From the NCBI GenBank assembly GCA_963748095.1, contig CAVVIO010000023.1, positions 67,446 to 131,445 on the forward strand: a stretch of 64,000 nt of DNA, written 5' to 3'. Shown here in pieces: positions 17,518 to 28,184 of this stretch. The DNA comes from CAVVIO01 sp963748095. GTDB lineage: Bacteria > Bacteroidota > Bacteroidia > Bacteroidales > UBA10428. The number at the start of each line of letters is the position of its first letter. The first letter of the stretch is position 1. The notes beneath the pieces are model-generated. The model was not told the DNA's origin. It worked only from the letters and a program-made list of their open reading frames with translations, and ran no database searches. The position numbers and the translations under genes are program-made.

Positions 17518-19644
17518 ATGTCACTAAAAAGAGACATAGTATGGCGTGTAGCCCTGGTGTATTTCACGATCCTGGCATTGTCGATCTGGATATTCGGTAA
17601 AGTGCTTTATCTGCAGTTTATCGAAAAAGACAAGTGGGAAGCCAAAGTGGAAAATGCTACTGTTAGGGATGTAAAATTACCTCCCAACAGAGGGGATATT
17701 TATGCCGACGATATGCGGTTACTGGCCAGCTCTATCCCCTATTACGAAATAAGAATGGATCTGAAATCTACGGCACTTACCAATAGTATTTTTAATAAGA
17801 AGATCGACTCGCTTTCATTGTGTCTGTCCCATCTGTTTCGTGATAAAAGCAAGGAGGGATATAAGAATGAATTAATTCAGGCCAGGAAGAATGGAGAACG
17901 TTTTTACCTGATCAAACGAAAAGTTAATTACATCCAGCTAAAGAAACTAAAGCAATTTCCCATTTTCCGTTTAGGAAGATACAAAGGAGGATTTATTTAT
18001 GTGCAGGAAAATGAACGGATAAGACCGAATGGCAACCTGGCTTCGCGCACGATCGGTCGTACTACAAAAGACAGAGGCGGTAACATTGTCGGTATCGAAG
18101 GAGCTTATGATCCTGAGTTAACCGGGGTGGAAGGAGTAAGGCTCGAACAAAAATTATCCGGCAATGTATGGATGCCTATTAACGAACGAAACGAAATAGA
18201 GCCGAAAGACGGGAAAAGTGTTGTGACCACAATTGATATCGATCTGCAGGATGTTGCCGAAAACGCACTATTGAAACAATTAAGGTTGCATAAAGCGCAT
18301 CATGGTTCGGCTGTACTTATGGAAGTAGCCACCGGGGAGATCAAAGCCATAGTAAATCTCACCGACACTTTCGGAACATATATGGAATATTATAATTATG
18401 CAATTGGTGAAAGTACCGAACCTGGCTCCACTTTTAAATTACCTGTACTGATTGCTGCCATGGAAGACGGCTACATCGATCTGAATGATACGGTTCATAC
18501 CGGGAATGGAATAATGCAGATCTACGATAAAAAGATAAAGGATGACAGCTATGTAAATGGTGGGTGGGGCACACTTACTGTTAAACAGGTATTGGAACAT
18601 TCTTCAAATGTGGGGATGGCCAAACTTATAATGAAATATTATAAAAACCAGCCTCAGCGACTCATCGACCGATTGTGCAGTATGGACCTGAATCAAAAAA
18701 TTGGCCTGGAAATTAAGGGAGAAGGCAATCCGGTGATCCGCTTTCCGGGCGACAAACTTTGGTCGGGCATCTCACTGGCAATGATGGCACATGGATATGA
18801 AGTGCGGCTTACCCCATTGCAAATACTTACCTTCTATAATGCAATTGCCAACAATGGCAGGATGGTGAAGCCCAGATTTGTTAAAGAGCTTATGTATCAC
18901 GGAAAGATAGTGAAAACGTATGGTACCGAAGTTATAAATCCTTCAATTTGTTCCAGATCCACCTTGCGCAAAGCAAGGAATATGCTCGAAGGAGTGGTGG
19001 AAGAAGGTACCGCCAGTAATTTAAGAAATCCCTACCTGAAAATTGCCGGGAAAACTGGTACAACACAGATATATAATAAAAAATACGGGTATAAATTGGG
19101 AACACAAGTAAATTACCAGGCTTCGTTTGTAGGATACTTTCCGGCCGATCATCCAAAATATTCCTGCATTGTGGTTATCAATTCACCATCGAAAGATGTG
19201 TATTACGGAAACCAGGTTGCCGGACCCGTATTTCAGGAAATAGCAAATAAGGTGTATGCCACGGATCTTAAAATGCAAAAATCGATAAACAGTGAAGAAA
19301 AAAATATGATTGTTGATCTGCCTTATTCCAAGAATAGTTATAAACCAGATCTGGAAGAAGTGTTAAACGCATTGAAAATTCAAACGAAAGATTCGGTTAA
19401 TAATTCAGAATGGGTGGCTACTGTAAAACAGAATAAATACATCGAGCTGGAAGATAAACCGATAATTAAAAATCTGGTACCTAATGTAGTCTCTATGGGA
19501 GCAAAAGATGCAATATACCTGCTCGAAAATGCAGGGCTAAAAGTGAAAATTCTTGGCAGGGGAAGTGTTCAAAGCCAGTCGGTTCCTCCAGGTTCAAGGA
19601 TTAAAAAAGGAGAAGTAGTAACGTTGGAAATGAGTTTTATTTAA
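17518..19644 (+). CDS. ftsI: Division transpeptidase (class B PBP3) with PASTA domain
   Basis: A 708-residue septal peptidoglycan transpeptidase. An N-terminal membrane anchor (about 10-30) precedes the pedestal domain with LPPNRGDIYADD and the transpeptidase domain with the active-site S304-T-F-K307, the S362-S-N364 motif and the K512-T-G-T box. A C-terminal PASTA domain (about 655-708, NVVSMGAKDAIYLLENAGLKV) is typical of Bacteroidota FtsI and absent in E. coli. The gene lies 3 bases after ftsL and its stop overlaps the murE start by one base. Confidence 0.95.
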   Translation: MSLKRDIVWRVALVYFTILALSIWIFGKVLYLQFIEKDKWEAKVENATVRDVKLPPNRGDIYADDMRLLASSIPYYEIRMDLKSTALTNSIFNKKIDSLSLCLSHLFRDKSKEGYKNELIQARKNGERFYLIKRKVNYIQLKKLKQFPIFRLGRYKGGFIYVQENERIRPNGNLASRTIGRTTKDRGGNIVGIEGAYDPELTGVEGVRLEQKLSGNVWMPINERNEIEPKDGKSVVTTIDIDLQDVAENALLKQLRLHKAHHGSAVLMEVATGEIKAIVNLTDTFGTYMEYYNYAIGESTEPGSTFKLPVLIAAMEDGYIDLNDTVHTGNGIMQIYDKKIKDDSYVNGGWGTLTVKQVLEHSSNVGMAKLIMKYYKNQPQRLIDRLCSMDLNQKIGLEIKGEGNPVIRFPGDKLWSGISLAMMAHGYEVRLTPLQILTFYNAIANNGRMVKPRFVKELMYHGKIVKTYGTEVINPSICSRSTLRKARNMLEGVVEEGTASNLRNPYLKIAGKTGTTQIYNKKYGYKLGTQVNYQASFVGYFPADHPKYSCIVVINSPSKDVYYGNQVAGPVFQEIANKVYATDLKMQKSINSEEKNMIVDLPYSKNSYKPDLEEVLNALKIQTKDSVNNSEWVATVKQNKYIELEDKPIIKNLVPNVVSMGAKDAIYLLENAGLKVKILGRGSVQSQSVPPGSRIKKGEVVTLEMSFI

Positions 19645-21119
19645 TGCCAAAATACATCGATGACATATTAACAGGAATCAGCGATTACCGGATATCTGGT
19701 GACAGGAAGAAGGTGATTGGAAACATTCAGTTCGATTCGAGACTGGTGAAAAAGGGAGATGTGTTTGTTGCTGTAAAAGGCACCCAGGTCGACGGACATC
19801 AGTTTATCCAACTGGCTGTAGAGAAAGGTGCCGGCGTTATAGTTTGTGAAAAATTACCATCTGAACTTAACAATGAGTTAACTTATGTGCTGGTAAACGA
19901 TTCGGCAAAATCACTGGGTATTTTAGCTTCCAATTATTTCGACCGTCCGTCATCAAAATTAAAACTTTTGGGTGTTACCGGGACAAACGGAAAAACTACG
20001 ATTGCTACTTTATTATATCAGCTGTTCGGACACATGGGATACAAACCGGGGTTGATCTCTACAGTTGCCAATTACATAGGTAATAAAAAGGAAGCATCAA
20101 CGCATACAACACCGGATGCTGTAAGTATAAACCGGTTACTGGCAGATATGGTGGAAGCGGGATGCGATTATGCCTTTATGGAAGTGAGTTCACATGCCAT
20201 TGTGCAGGAACGTATTTCCGGATTAACATTTTCAGGGGGTATTTTTACAAATATCACACACGATCACCTGGATTATCACGAAACTTTTCGCGATTATCTC
20301 AACGCGAAAAAATTGTTTTTCGACAAGTTGCCCGATAATTCGTTTGCTGTTTTCAATTCAGACGATAAGAACGGGAAAGTGATGGCCCAGAATACAAAGG
20401 CAACAAAATATTTCTACGGGCTGAAAACAATGGCAGATTTTAAAGCACGGATCATAGAAAGTCATTTCGATGGCATGCTTATTCATATTGACGGAAAAGA
20501 ATTATGGACAACCCTGATTGGTGAATTCAATGTTTACAACTTGCTTGCTATCTATGCAGGTGCAGTTCTGCTTGGTCAGGATAAGGATAAGGTTCTTCAG
20601 AAAATAAGCATTTTAAAAACCGTGGACGGTCGGTTCGAATACCTTCGATCAAACGACGGGATTACCGCCATTGTCGATTATGCCCACACCCCCGATGCAT
20701 TGCTGAATGTTCTTACCACTATCAATAAAATTCGTTCAGGGAACGAAAAACTCATTACTGTGGTGGGTGCTGGTGGAAACCGTGATAAAACCAAACGTCC
20801 CATAATGGCCCGGGTAGCGGTAGAAAACAGTACACAGCTGATCCTTACTTCCGATAATCCCAGGAATGAAGATCCGGTGACTATTTTAGAGGATATGAAA
20901 AAAGGTATTGAAGCCGATCAGAAAAAAAAGGTACTTGTTATTACCGACCGGAAAGAGGCGATAAAAACAGCCTGTATGCTGGCTCAAAATGGAGATATTA
21001 TCCTGGTTGCCGGCAAGGGGCATGAAACCTACCAGGAAATCAAGGGGGTAAAACACCATTTCAGTGATAAAGAGATAATTGCCGAACATTTTATGCTCAA
21101 CCATATGAATTTGCAATAG
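19644..21119 (+). CDS. murE: UDP-MurNAc-tripeptide synthetase (meso-DAP adding)
   Basis: A cytoplasmic ATP-dependent ligase of 491 residues that adds the third residue of the peptidoglycan stem. The Mur ligase ATP loop GVTGTNGKTT is at residues 110-119. The DNPRNEDP motif at 404-411 is the signature of enzymes selecting meso-diaminopimelate rather than lysine. GKGHETYQ near the C terminus is conserved. This implies DAP-type peptidoglycan, as expected for the phylum. Confidence 0.95.
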   Translation: MPKYIDDILTGISDYRISGDRKKVIGNIQFDSRLVKKGDVFVAVKGTQVDGHQFIQLAVEKGAGVIVCEKLPSELNNELTYVLVNDSAKSLGILASNYFDRPSSKLKLLGVTGTNGKTTIATLLYQLFGHMGYKPGLISTVANYIGNKKEASTHTTPDAVSINRLLADMVEAGCDYAFMEVSSHAIVQERISGLTFSGGIFTNITHDHLDYHETFRDYLNAKKLFFDKLPDNSFAVFNSDDKNGKVMAQNTKATKYFYGLKTMADFKARIIESHFDGMLIHIDGKELWTTLIGEFNVYNLLAIYAGAVLLGQDKDKVLQKISILKTVDGRFEYLRSNDGITAIVDYAHTPDALLNVLTTINKIRSGNEKLITVVGAGGNRDKTKRPIMARVAVENSTQLILTSDNPRNEDPVTILEDMKKGIEADQKKKVLVITDRKEAIKTACMLAQNGDIILVAGKGHETYQEIKGVKHHFSDKEIIAEHFMLNHMNLQ

Positions 21120-21128
21120 GAGGTTATT

Positions 21129-22382
21129 ATGTTGTATTATTTATTCAGTTATCTAAATAAATTCGATATACCGGGAGCGGGAATGTTCCAATACATTTCC
21201 TTCCGTTCGGGTATGGCCATAATTACTTCTCTCATTATTTCCATGGTATTTGGGAAAAAGATTATCATGCTGTTGCAGAAGAAACAAATTGGAGAATCTA
21301 TCCGCAACCTGGGACTGGAAGGACAGATGCAGAAAAAGGGTACCCCTACCATGGGTGGGATAATTATCCTGGCATCTGTATTTATTCCTGTGCTTTTATT
21401 TGGTGATATACGCAATGTGTATGTAATACTTATGTTGATAACCACCCTCTGGCTGGGATTTGTCGGATTTCTGGATGATTATATTAAAGTATATAAAAAG
21501 AACAAGGAAGGACTTCGGGGAAAATTTAAAATCCTCGGTCAAATAGTTTTGGGACTTGTTGTAGGCCTGACAATGTATCTGAATAAAGACATTGTAGTAA
21601 GGCAAAAAGTGTTGACAGATAAAGGAACTCCTGTTGTGCGTGTTGTTCAGGAGACCGATGATGTGAAAACACATGAAGAATTTGTTACCCGAGAGGTAAA
21701 ATCAACGAAGGTTAACGTTCCGTTTTTCAAAAATAATGAGTTCGACTATGCCGTGTTGATCAGTTTTCTGGGAAAAGAAACAAGGGAGAAATGGGCATGG
21801 GTAGTAGTTATCCTGGCAATAATTTTTATTGTCATTGCAGTTTCGAATGGGGCGAACCTTACAGATGGTCTGGATGGCCTGGCATCGGGAATATCAGCGA
21901 TAATAGGTATTACGCTCGGTATACTGGCATACCTGTCGGGTAACATTATCTATGCCGATTACCTGAATATTATGTATATACCTCACACCGGAGAGCTGGT
22001 GGTGTACATGAGTGCATTTATCGGGGCACTGATCGGGTTTATGTGGTACAACTCCTATCCGGCGCAGGTATTTATGGGAGATACGGGAAGCCTTGCTATC
22101 GGGGGAATAATAGCTGTATTTGCGATTCTTATCCGCAAAGAATTACTCATCCCTATCCTATGCGGGATCTTCTTTGTAGAAAGCTTGTCGGTAGTGATGC
22201 AGGTAAGCTATTTCAAATACACAAAGAAAAAATTTGGTGAAGGGAAAAGAATATTTCTGATGGCGCCATTGCATCATCATTATCAAAAAAAGGGCTATCC
22301 GGAACCTAAGATTGTAACAAGGTTTTTGATAGTTGCCATATTACTGGCAGTAATTACAATTGTAACACTAAAGATCAGATAA
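21129..22382 (+). CDS. mraY: Phospho-MurNAc-pentapeptide translocase
   Basis: A polytopic membrane enzyme of 417 residues that transfers phospho-MurNAc-pentapeptide to undecaprenyl phosphate, giving lipid I. Family motifs: KKGTPTMGG, GFLDDYIKVYKKN with the catalytic Asp pair, NGANLTDGLDGLA, GDTGSLA and PLHHHYQKKG. It is longer than the roughly 360 residues of E. coli MraY because of a soluble insertion at about 155-205 (VVRQKVLTDKGTPVVR and following), a feature of Bacteroidota. Confidence 0.95.
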   Translation: MLYYLFSYLNKFDIPGAGMFQYISFRSGMAIITSLIISMVFGKKIIMLLQKKQIGESIRNLGLEGQMQKKGTPTMGGIIILASVFIPVLLFGDIRNVYVILMLITTLWLGFVGFLDDYIKVYKKNKEGLRGKFKILGQIVLGLVVGLTMYLNKDIVVRQKVLTDKGTPVVRVVQETDDVKTHEEFVTREVKSTKVNVPFFKNNEFDYAVLISFLGKETREKWAWVVVILAIIFIVIAVSNGANLTDGLDGLASGISAIIGITLGILAYLSGNIIYADYLNIMYIPHTGELVVYMSAFIGALIGFMWYNSYPAQVFMGDTGSLAIGGIIAVFAILIRKELLIPILCGIFFVESLSVVMQVSYFKYTKKKFGEGKRIFLMAPLHHHYQKKGYPEPKIVTRFLIVAILLAVITIVTLKIR

Positions 22383-22385
22383 GTA

Positions 22386-23723
22386 ATGGAAGAAAGAATC
22401 GTAATTTTAGGAGCCGGTGAGAGTGGGACCGGAGCGGCAGTCCTCGCAAAACAACAGGGATATGATGTGTTTGTATCCGACTCGGGAAAAATTAAAAGCC
22501 ATTACAAAGAGATTTTGTTCACATACGAAATCGAATGGGAAGAAGACCAGCACACAGAGAAGCTCATACTCAATGCCGATGAAGTGATCAAGAGCCCCGG
22601 AATATCCGAGAAATCCGAAATTGTACTGGCTATACGTAAAAAGGAAATACCGGTCATTTCCGAGATTGAATTTGCCAGCCGGTTCACCAGCGCAAAGCTT
22701 ATCTGTGTTACAGGGAGCAATGGTAAAACAACAACTACTTCCCTGTTACACCACATGCTGAAAAAAGCAGGGTTAAACTGTGGTATGGCCGGAAATATAG
22801 GGAAAAGCTTTGCCATGTCGGTCGCCCAGAATAATTACGATTACTATGTGCTTGAACTGAGCAGCTTTCAGTTGGAGGGTATTTATCACTTCAAACCCAG
22901 TATTGCCATATTGTTAAATATCACCGCCGATCATCTCGACCGGTATGGCTACGACCTGCAAAATTATGTGGATGCCAAATTCCGGATAACACAGAATCTT
23001 TCGGAAGATGAATATTTTGTTTATTGTTCGGATGATGAGATCACAATAAGAGAACTGGAGAAGATCGTATTAAAGGCTAAACAGTTAGGCTTCACCCTTG
23101 CTACTAACAGGAGGCAGGGAGCTTATATCGAAAATTCCATGATGAAAGTTGAAGTAGGTGATGATGTTTTTACCATGAGCGTAAATGACTTGTCTCTTAA
23201 AGGAAAACACAATATTTACAACTCTATGGCTGCCGGAATAACAGGAAGAGTGTTGCAGTTACGAAAAGAAATTATTCGTGAAAGCCTGATGGATTTCAAG
23301 GGAGTGGAACACCGGCTCGAACGATTTATTAAAGTACATGGCATTGAATTTATCAACGATTCGAAAGCCACAAATGTAAACTCCACCTGGTATGCATTGG
23401 AAAGTATGACAGATTCGGTGATTTGGATAGCCGGGGGTATTGATAAAGGGAACGATTACATGGAGCTGGAAGAATTGGTTCGTCAAAAGGTGAAAGCACT
23501 CATCTGCCTGGGAACCGATAATAAAAAATTACACGAAGCATTTGATAATAAAATAGAAACTATAGTTGATGCATCATCGATGAAAGATGCCGTGAAAGCT
23601 GCTTATCATCTCGGAACCAATGGTGATGTTGTTCTGTTATCGCCGGCATGTGCCAGTTTTGATCTGTTTGAAAACTATGAAGACAGGGGCCGGCAATTTA
23701 AAGAATGTGTGAGGGAATTATAA
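22386..23723 (+). CDS. murD: UDP-MurNAc-L-alanine:D-glutamate ligase
   Basis: A 445-residue Mur ligase that adds D-Glu. The N-terminal Rossmann-like domain starts VILGAGESGTGAAVLAK, the ATP loop GSNGKTT is at 110-116, NITADHLDRYG is the central-domain motif, and FINDSKATNVNSTWYAL marks the C-terminal domain. It starts 3 bases after mraY ends. Confidence 0.95.
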   Translation: MEERIVILGAGESGTGAAVLAKQQGYDVFVSDSGKIKSHYKEILFTYEIEWEEDQHTEKLILNADEVIKSPGISEKSEIVLAIRKKEIPVISEIEFASRFTSAKLICVTGSNGKTTTTSLLHHMLKKAGLNCGMAGNIGKSFAMSVAQNNYDYYVLELSSFQLEGIYHFKPSIAILLNITADHLDRYGYDLQNYVDAKFRITQNLSEDEYFVYCSDDEITIRELEKIVLKAKQLGFTLATNRRQGAYIENSMMKVEVGDDVFTMSVNDLSLKGKHNIYNSMAAGITGRVLQLRKEIIRESLMDFKGVEHRLERFIKVHGIEFINDSKATNVNSTWYALESMTDSVIWIAGGIDKGNDYMELEELVRQKVKALICLGTDNKKLHEAFDNKIETIVDASSMKDAVKAAYHLGTNGDVVLLSPACASFDLFENYEDRGRQFKECVREL

Positions 23724-23724
23724 T

Positions 23725-24888
23725 ATGAGTGAAATAGTTCAGAAATATTTTAAAGGCGACCGGATCATCTGGGGGGTGATCCTGGGGCTTTCTATTTTTT
23801 CTGTTCTGGCAGTTTACAGTTCTACCGGAACTCTTGCCTATAAATACCAGGGAGGAAATACCGGCTATTATATTATGAAACATGCCACCTTCCTGTTTAT
23901 AGGATTAATAATTGTTTATATCACTCATTTAATACCCTATAAATTTTTTTCCAGGTTGTCGCAGTTATTTGTTCTTATTGCCATACCCTTACTATTAATC
24001 ACTTTGTTTATGGGTGCACGTATCAATGAAGCATCGCGATGGCTTACCCTGCCGGGTCTGGGTTTTACCGTTCAGACTTCCGATTTTGCCAAGTTGGCGC
24101 TGATCATGTATGTAGCGCGCTTTTTATCCATCAAACAGGATAAGGTCAAGGATTTCAAAACAACATTTGTTCCCTTAATAATACCGGTATTGCTGATTTG
24201 CGGATTAATTCTGCCGGCTAATCTTTCCACTTCGGTAATTCTTTTCGGCACTTCTATCGTTCTTATGTTTATCGGAAGGATAGATTTCAGGTATATCCTG
24301 CTATTATTCATTATTCTTATAGGTTTGCTGGCAGCATTCATTTTTATAGCAAAATTTATTGGTTACGAAGGCAGGATAAAGACATGGGAAAACCGTGTAG
24401 AGAATTTCAGGAGCGGTAGCGGGGAAGAGGACGGAAACTACCAGTCGGATCAGTCGAAGATTGCAATTTCTACCGGGGGGATATTTGGGAAAGGCCCAGG
24501 TAACAGCGTACAGCGTAATTTTCTTCCGCATCCTTATTCCGATTTTATTTATGCCATTATAGTAGAAGAATACGGATCGTTCGGGGGACTTATCATATTA
24601 CTGTTTTACCTGATTTTATTTTTCAGGGCGGGAGTAATTGTGCGAAAAAGCAGCAGAACATTTCCTGCTTTTCTTGCCGTAGGACTTACCCTGATGCTTG
24701 TATTTCAGGCGATAGTAAATATGGCGGTAGCAGTTGGCATCATGCCGGTTACCGGGCAGCCACTTCCTTTGGTGAGTATGGGAGGCTCTTCTATGTTATT
24801 CAGTTGCACGGCGCTGGGGGTTGTTCTGAGTGTAAGCCGGAGTACCCGTGATCCGGAAGTAATTACGGAGGGTGTTGAAAATGACTGA
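23725..24888 (+). CDS. ftsW: Division-specific SEDS glycosyltransferase FtsW
   Basis: A 387-residue SEDS-family protein with about ten membrane segments that polymerises lipid II at the septum together with FtsI. AVYSSTGTLAY near the N terminus, GARINEASRWLTLPG, the long extracellular loop with HPYSDFIYAIIVEEYG, and the C-terminal GQPLPLVSMGGSSML are diagnostic. Its end overlaps the likely murG start by 8 bases. Confidence 0.94.
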   Translation: MSEIVQKYFKGDRIIWGVILGLSIFSVLAVYSSTGTLAYKYQGGNTGYYIMKHATFLFIGLIIVYITHLIPYKFFSRLSQLFVLIAIPLLLITLFMGARINEASRWLTLPGLGFTVQTSDFAKLALIMYVARFLSIKQDKVKDFKTTFVPLIIPVLLICGLILPANLSTSVILFGTSIVLMFIGRIDFRYILLLFIILIGLLAAFIFIAKFIGYEGRIKTWENRVENFRSGSGEEDGNYQSDQSKIAISTGGIFGKGPGNSVQRNFLPHPYSDFIYAIIVEEYGSFGGLIILLFYLILFFRAGVIVRKSSRTFPAFLAVGLTLMLVFQAIVNMAVAVGIMPVTGQPLPLVSMGGSSMLFSCTALGVVLSVSRSTRDPEVITEGVEND

Positions 24889-25988
24889 GCGTAAAATGAA
24901 AATAATAATCAGCGGAGGAGGTACGGGGGGACATATTTTCCCGGCACTGGCTATTGCCGAAGAAATTAAAAAACGGCATAAGTCTGCCGATATATTATTT
25001 GTAGGTGCCAAAGACAGGATGGAGATGGAAAAAATCCCGGCTGCGGGTTACAGGATTATCGGACTGCCGGTGGCTGGATTCAGCAGAAAACAACTGGCGA
25101 AGAATTTCTCAGTAATCTTCCGGCTTATAGTAAGTTTAAAAAAAGCGAAAGGAATTATTAAAGAATTTAAACCGGATATAGTGGTTGGAGTCGGCGGATA
25201 TGCCAGCGGCCCGATGTTGCGCACTGCTGCCCGACAAGGAATCCCGACACTGATACAGGAACAGAATTCATATGCCGGAATGACCAATCGCCTGCTTGGC
25301 AAAAAAAACACAAAAAATTTGTGTGGCTTATCCCGGCATGGATAACTATTTTCCGGCGGATAAAATTGTTCTTACAGGAAATCCGGTTCGTACAGGTCTT
25401 TCCGATATCGGAAAAAAAATATCGGAAGCAAGGACATATTTTGATCTTGAAAAAAATAAACCTGTACTTCTTATCTTAGGTGGAAGTCTTGGAGCCCGTA
25501 CCATTAACAGGAGTGTGATGGAAAATCTCGACTTACTGGCTGAATCGGGAGTTTCAGTGATCTGGCAAACCGGAGCACTTTATCATTCAGAAGCACTGGA
25601 AGCCGTGAAAGGTTTTTCTGTAGAAAACATAAAAATTCACGATTTCATTTCACGCATGGATCTGGCGTATGCCATTGCAGATGTAATTATCAGCCGGGCA
25701 GGGGCAGGAACAATTTCCGAAATTTGCCTGGTTGAGAAACCGCTTATCCTGGTGCCTTCTCCCAATGTGGCAGAAGACCATCAGACAAAAAATGCCATGG
25801 CTCTGGTTGATCGTGAAGCCGCAGAAATAGTAAAAGATGACGAAGCCGTTGAAAGGCTTTTACCACGGGCTCTGATATTGTTAAAAGATGAGGAACGACA
25901 AAAACTATTGAGTAAAAATATTTCAAAACTGGCATTGCCTGATTCGGCAAAACTAATTGTGAACGAAATTGAAAAATTAATACAATAA
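24881..25988 (+). CDS. murG: Lipid II synthase MurG, broken by one extra A
   Basis: MurG adds GlcNAc to lipid I at the inner face of the membrane. The N-terminal half (IIISGGGTGGHIFPALAIAEE, VGVGGYASGPML, LIQEQNSYAG) and the C-terminal half (LTGNPVRTGL, LILGGSLGARTIN, ISRAGAGTISEI, PNVAEDHQTKNA) lie in two frames. The break is at a run of eight A (25301-25308). Seven A would read LLGKKTQKICVAYPGM and give one protein of 368 residues, the usual length. The gene is essential in peptidoglycan-making bacteria, so a homopolymer sequencing error or transcript slippage at A8 is far more likely than a dead gene. An alternative start is the ATG 15 bases downstream. Confidence 0.88.
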
Positions 25989-25991
25989 ACA

Positions 25992-27389
25992 TTGGATCTT
26001 AATTTTTTACATAGGGTATATTTTCTTGGGGCAGGTGGTATAGGAATGAGCGCCCTGGCAAGGTATTTTAAGATTATTGGTCTGGAAGTAGCCGGTTATG
26101 ACCGTACACCTACCGACCTTACTCGAAGACTTATTACATCGGGAATCGACCTTCATTTTGAAGATGATGTGGACAAAATACCTTCCTCGTTTCTCGATAA
26201 AATGGGGACCCTGGTCGTTTATACCCCGGCAATTCCTTCTGATCATACCGAATTGAATTATTTTAAAGAAAATGGATTTGAAATTCATAAGCGATCAGAA
26301 ATATTGGGAGAACTGACAAATTCACGTAAGGGAATTGCTGTTTCCGGCACACATGGAAAAACAACAGTCTCTACCATGATCGCCTATTTACTGGATAACT
26401 CATGCCTCGGATGCAATGCATTTTTAGGGGGGATATCAAAAAATTTCAACAGTAACCTGGTTCTCTCGGCTGAAAGCGATTATGTGGTAGTGGAAGCCGA
26501 TGAATTCGACCGGTCGTTTCTGCAGCTATTCCCCTTTATTACCGTGGTAACAGCTATGGATGCAGATCATCTGGACGTATACGGGAACAAGGAAGAGCTG
26601 GAAACTTCCTTTAATCAGTTCGTAAATCAAACCAAACAAGGGGGCACCATTCTTTACAAAAAAGGATTACCGGTAAAGACAGATGCACAAAAAAAATACC
26701 GTGTATTAACTTATTCACTGAACGAAAAAGCCGATTACTATGCCGGCAATATAAATATTCAGCAGGGCAGGTATCATTTCGACCTGATAACACCCGGCAG
26801 GAAAATCACCGATCTGGAACTGAAACACCCGGGTCTGACAAATGTTGAGAATGCCGTGGTAGCTGCGGCAGTAGCCTATCAGCTTGAAGTAGATGAGGAA
26901 CATATCCGTAAAGCATTAAGTACTTTCGAGGGAAATAATCGCAGATTCGATATTCATATCAACACCCCCAACCTGGTGTACATGGATGATTATGCACATC
27001 ATCCCCTGGAACTGGATGCTGTAATCGGATCGGTTCGTGATATGTACCCGGATAAGAAGATCACAGGTATTTTTCAGCCACACCTGTATTCCCGTACCAG
27101 GGATTTTGCCGGTGAATTTGCCCGTAGTCTTAGCCAGCTTGATGAACTGATTTTAATGGATATTTATCCGGCCCGTGAATTGCCGGTAAAAGGGGTTAGC
27201 TCTGAGTTGATATTTAATGAGGTAAACCTTGAAAATAAGGTGCTTTGTTCAAAAAACAATTTGCTTGATATTATAAAAGGCCGGAATTTTGATGTATTGC
27301 TGACCCTTGGGGCTGGAGATATAGATCAGTTTGTTGGTCCAATAAAGAGAATGATGAACGAACGAATAAAGACAATTAACCGATTATGA
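25992..27389 (+). CDS. murC: UDP-MurNAc:L-alanine ligase
   Basis: A 465-residue Mur ligase adding the first stem residue. VYFLGAGGIGMSALARYF opens the UDP-binding domain, the ATP loop GTHGKTT is at 119-125, AMDADHLDVYG and DDYAHHPLELDAV are conserved. The start is a TTG four bases after the murG stop; no ATG lies near the conserved N terminus. The stop overlaps ftsQ in an ATGA junction. Confidence 0.95.
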   Translation: MDLNFLHRVYFLGAGGIGMSALARYFKIIGLEVAGYDRTPTDLTRRLITSGIDLHFEDDVDKIPSSFLDKMGTLVVYTPAIPSDHTELNYFKENGFEIHKRSEILGELTNSRKGIAVSGTHGKTTVSTMIAYLLDNSCLGCNAFLGGISKNFNSNLVLSAESDYVVVEADEFDRSFLQLFPFITVVTAMDADHLDVYGNKEELETSFNQFVNQTKQGGTILYKKGLPVKTDAQKKYRVLTYSLNEKADYYAGNINIQQGRYHFDLITPGRKITDLELKHPGLTNVENAVVAAAVAYQLEVDEEHIRKALSTFEGNNRRFDIHINTPNLVYMDDYAHHPLELDAVIGSVRDMYPDKKITGIFQPHLYSRTRDFAGEFARSLSQLDELILMDIYPARELPVKGVSSELIFNEVNLENKVLCSKNNLLDIIKGRNFDVLLTLGAGDIDQFVGPIKRMMNERIKTINRL

Positions 27390-28180
27390 GCCGTTTTAAG
27401 GTCATATTGAACTGGATGGTTGTTATCATATACCTGGTGGTGGTGTTTGGGTTTATTTCCGAAAAAAACCATGCCAGGATTTGCCATGCTATCCGTGTCA
27501 ATATCCTTGACAGTGCGCAGACCGGATTTATTCAACAGGAAGATATATTGAAATTATTGGATAAAAGCAGGATGGAAATCAAGGGAAGGCCTATTTCCGG
27601 GATTAACCTGAAGAAGATGGAAAATTTGCTTGATAACCAGGGAACAATAAAGAATGCAGAAGTTTATTGTACAAATTCGGGTACATTGAATATCGATATT
27701 CAGCAGCGTCAACCTCTGGTCAGGATAATTGATAAAGCCGGAAGAAGTTTTTATCTGGATGCGGAAGGTACGATTATCCCGCTTTCAGGGAAATACAGTC
27801 CGCTTGTTCTGATAGCAAATGGTAATATTACAGAACCTTTTGATCCAAATAAAACAAACAATATCTGGAAGGTTAAAACAGATAATTTAACCGACCGGCA
27901 AAAGATAATTTATGACTTGTTTGAATTGGTCCGCTATATTACATCTAATGAATTCTGGAATGCCCAGATTGAACAGGTTTATGTGAATGACGATTCTGAA
28001 TTTGAAATTATCCCACGTGTGGGTCCGCATATCATCATTCTTGGTACTATAGAGAATTACCAGGAAAAATTCGATAAGTTGATGACCTTCTATAAAGAAG
28101 GACTAAACAAAGTAGGATGGAACGCTTATCTTACCATCAACCTGAAATATAAGAATCAAATCGTATGTACAAAAAATTAA
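27386..28180 (+). CDS. ftsQ: Cell division protein FtsQ
   Basis: A 264-residue bitopic protein: one membrane segment (about 8-26), a POTRA-like region (ILDSAQTGFIQQEDILKLL to IDIQQRQPLVRII) and a beta domain (DAEGTIIPLS and following). FtsQ links the FtsA/FtsZ ring to periplasmic wall synthesis. Similarity across phyla is low; the position between murC and ftsA and the topology decide the call. Confidence 0.88.
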   Translation: MSRFKVILNWMVVIIYLVVVFGFISEKNHARICHAIRVNILDSAQTGFIQQEDILKLLDKSRMEIKGRPISGINLKKMENLLDNQGTIKNAEVYCTNSGTLNIDIQQRQPLVRIIDKAGRSFYLDAEGTIIPLSGKYSPLVLIANGNITEPFDPNKTNNIWKVKTDNLTDRQKIIYDLFELVRYITSNEFWNAQIEQVYVNDDSEFEIIPRVGPHIIILGTIENYQEKFDKLMTFYKEGLNKVGWNAYLTINLKYKNQIVCTKN

Positions 28181-28184
28181 TATC

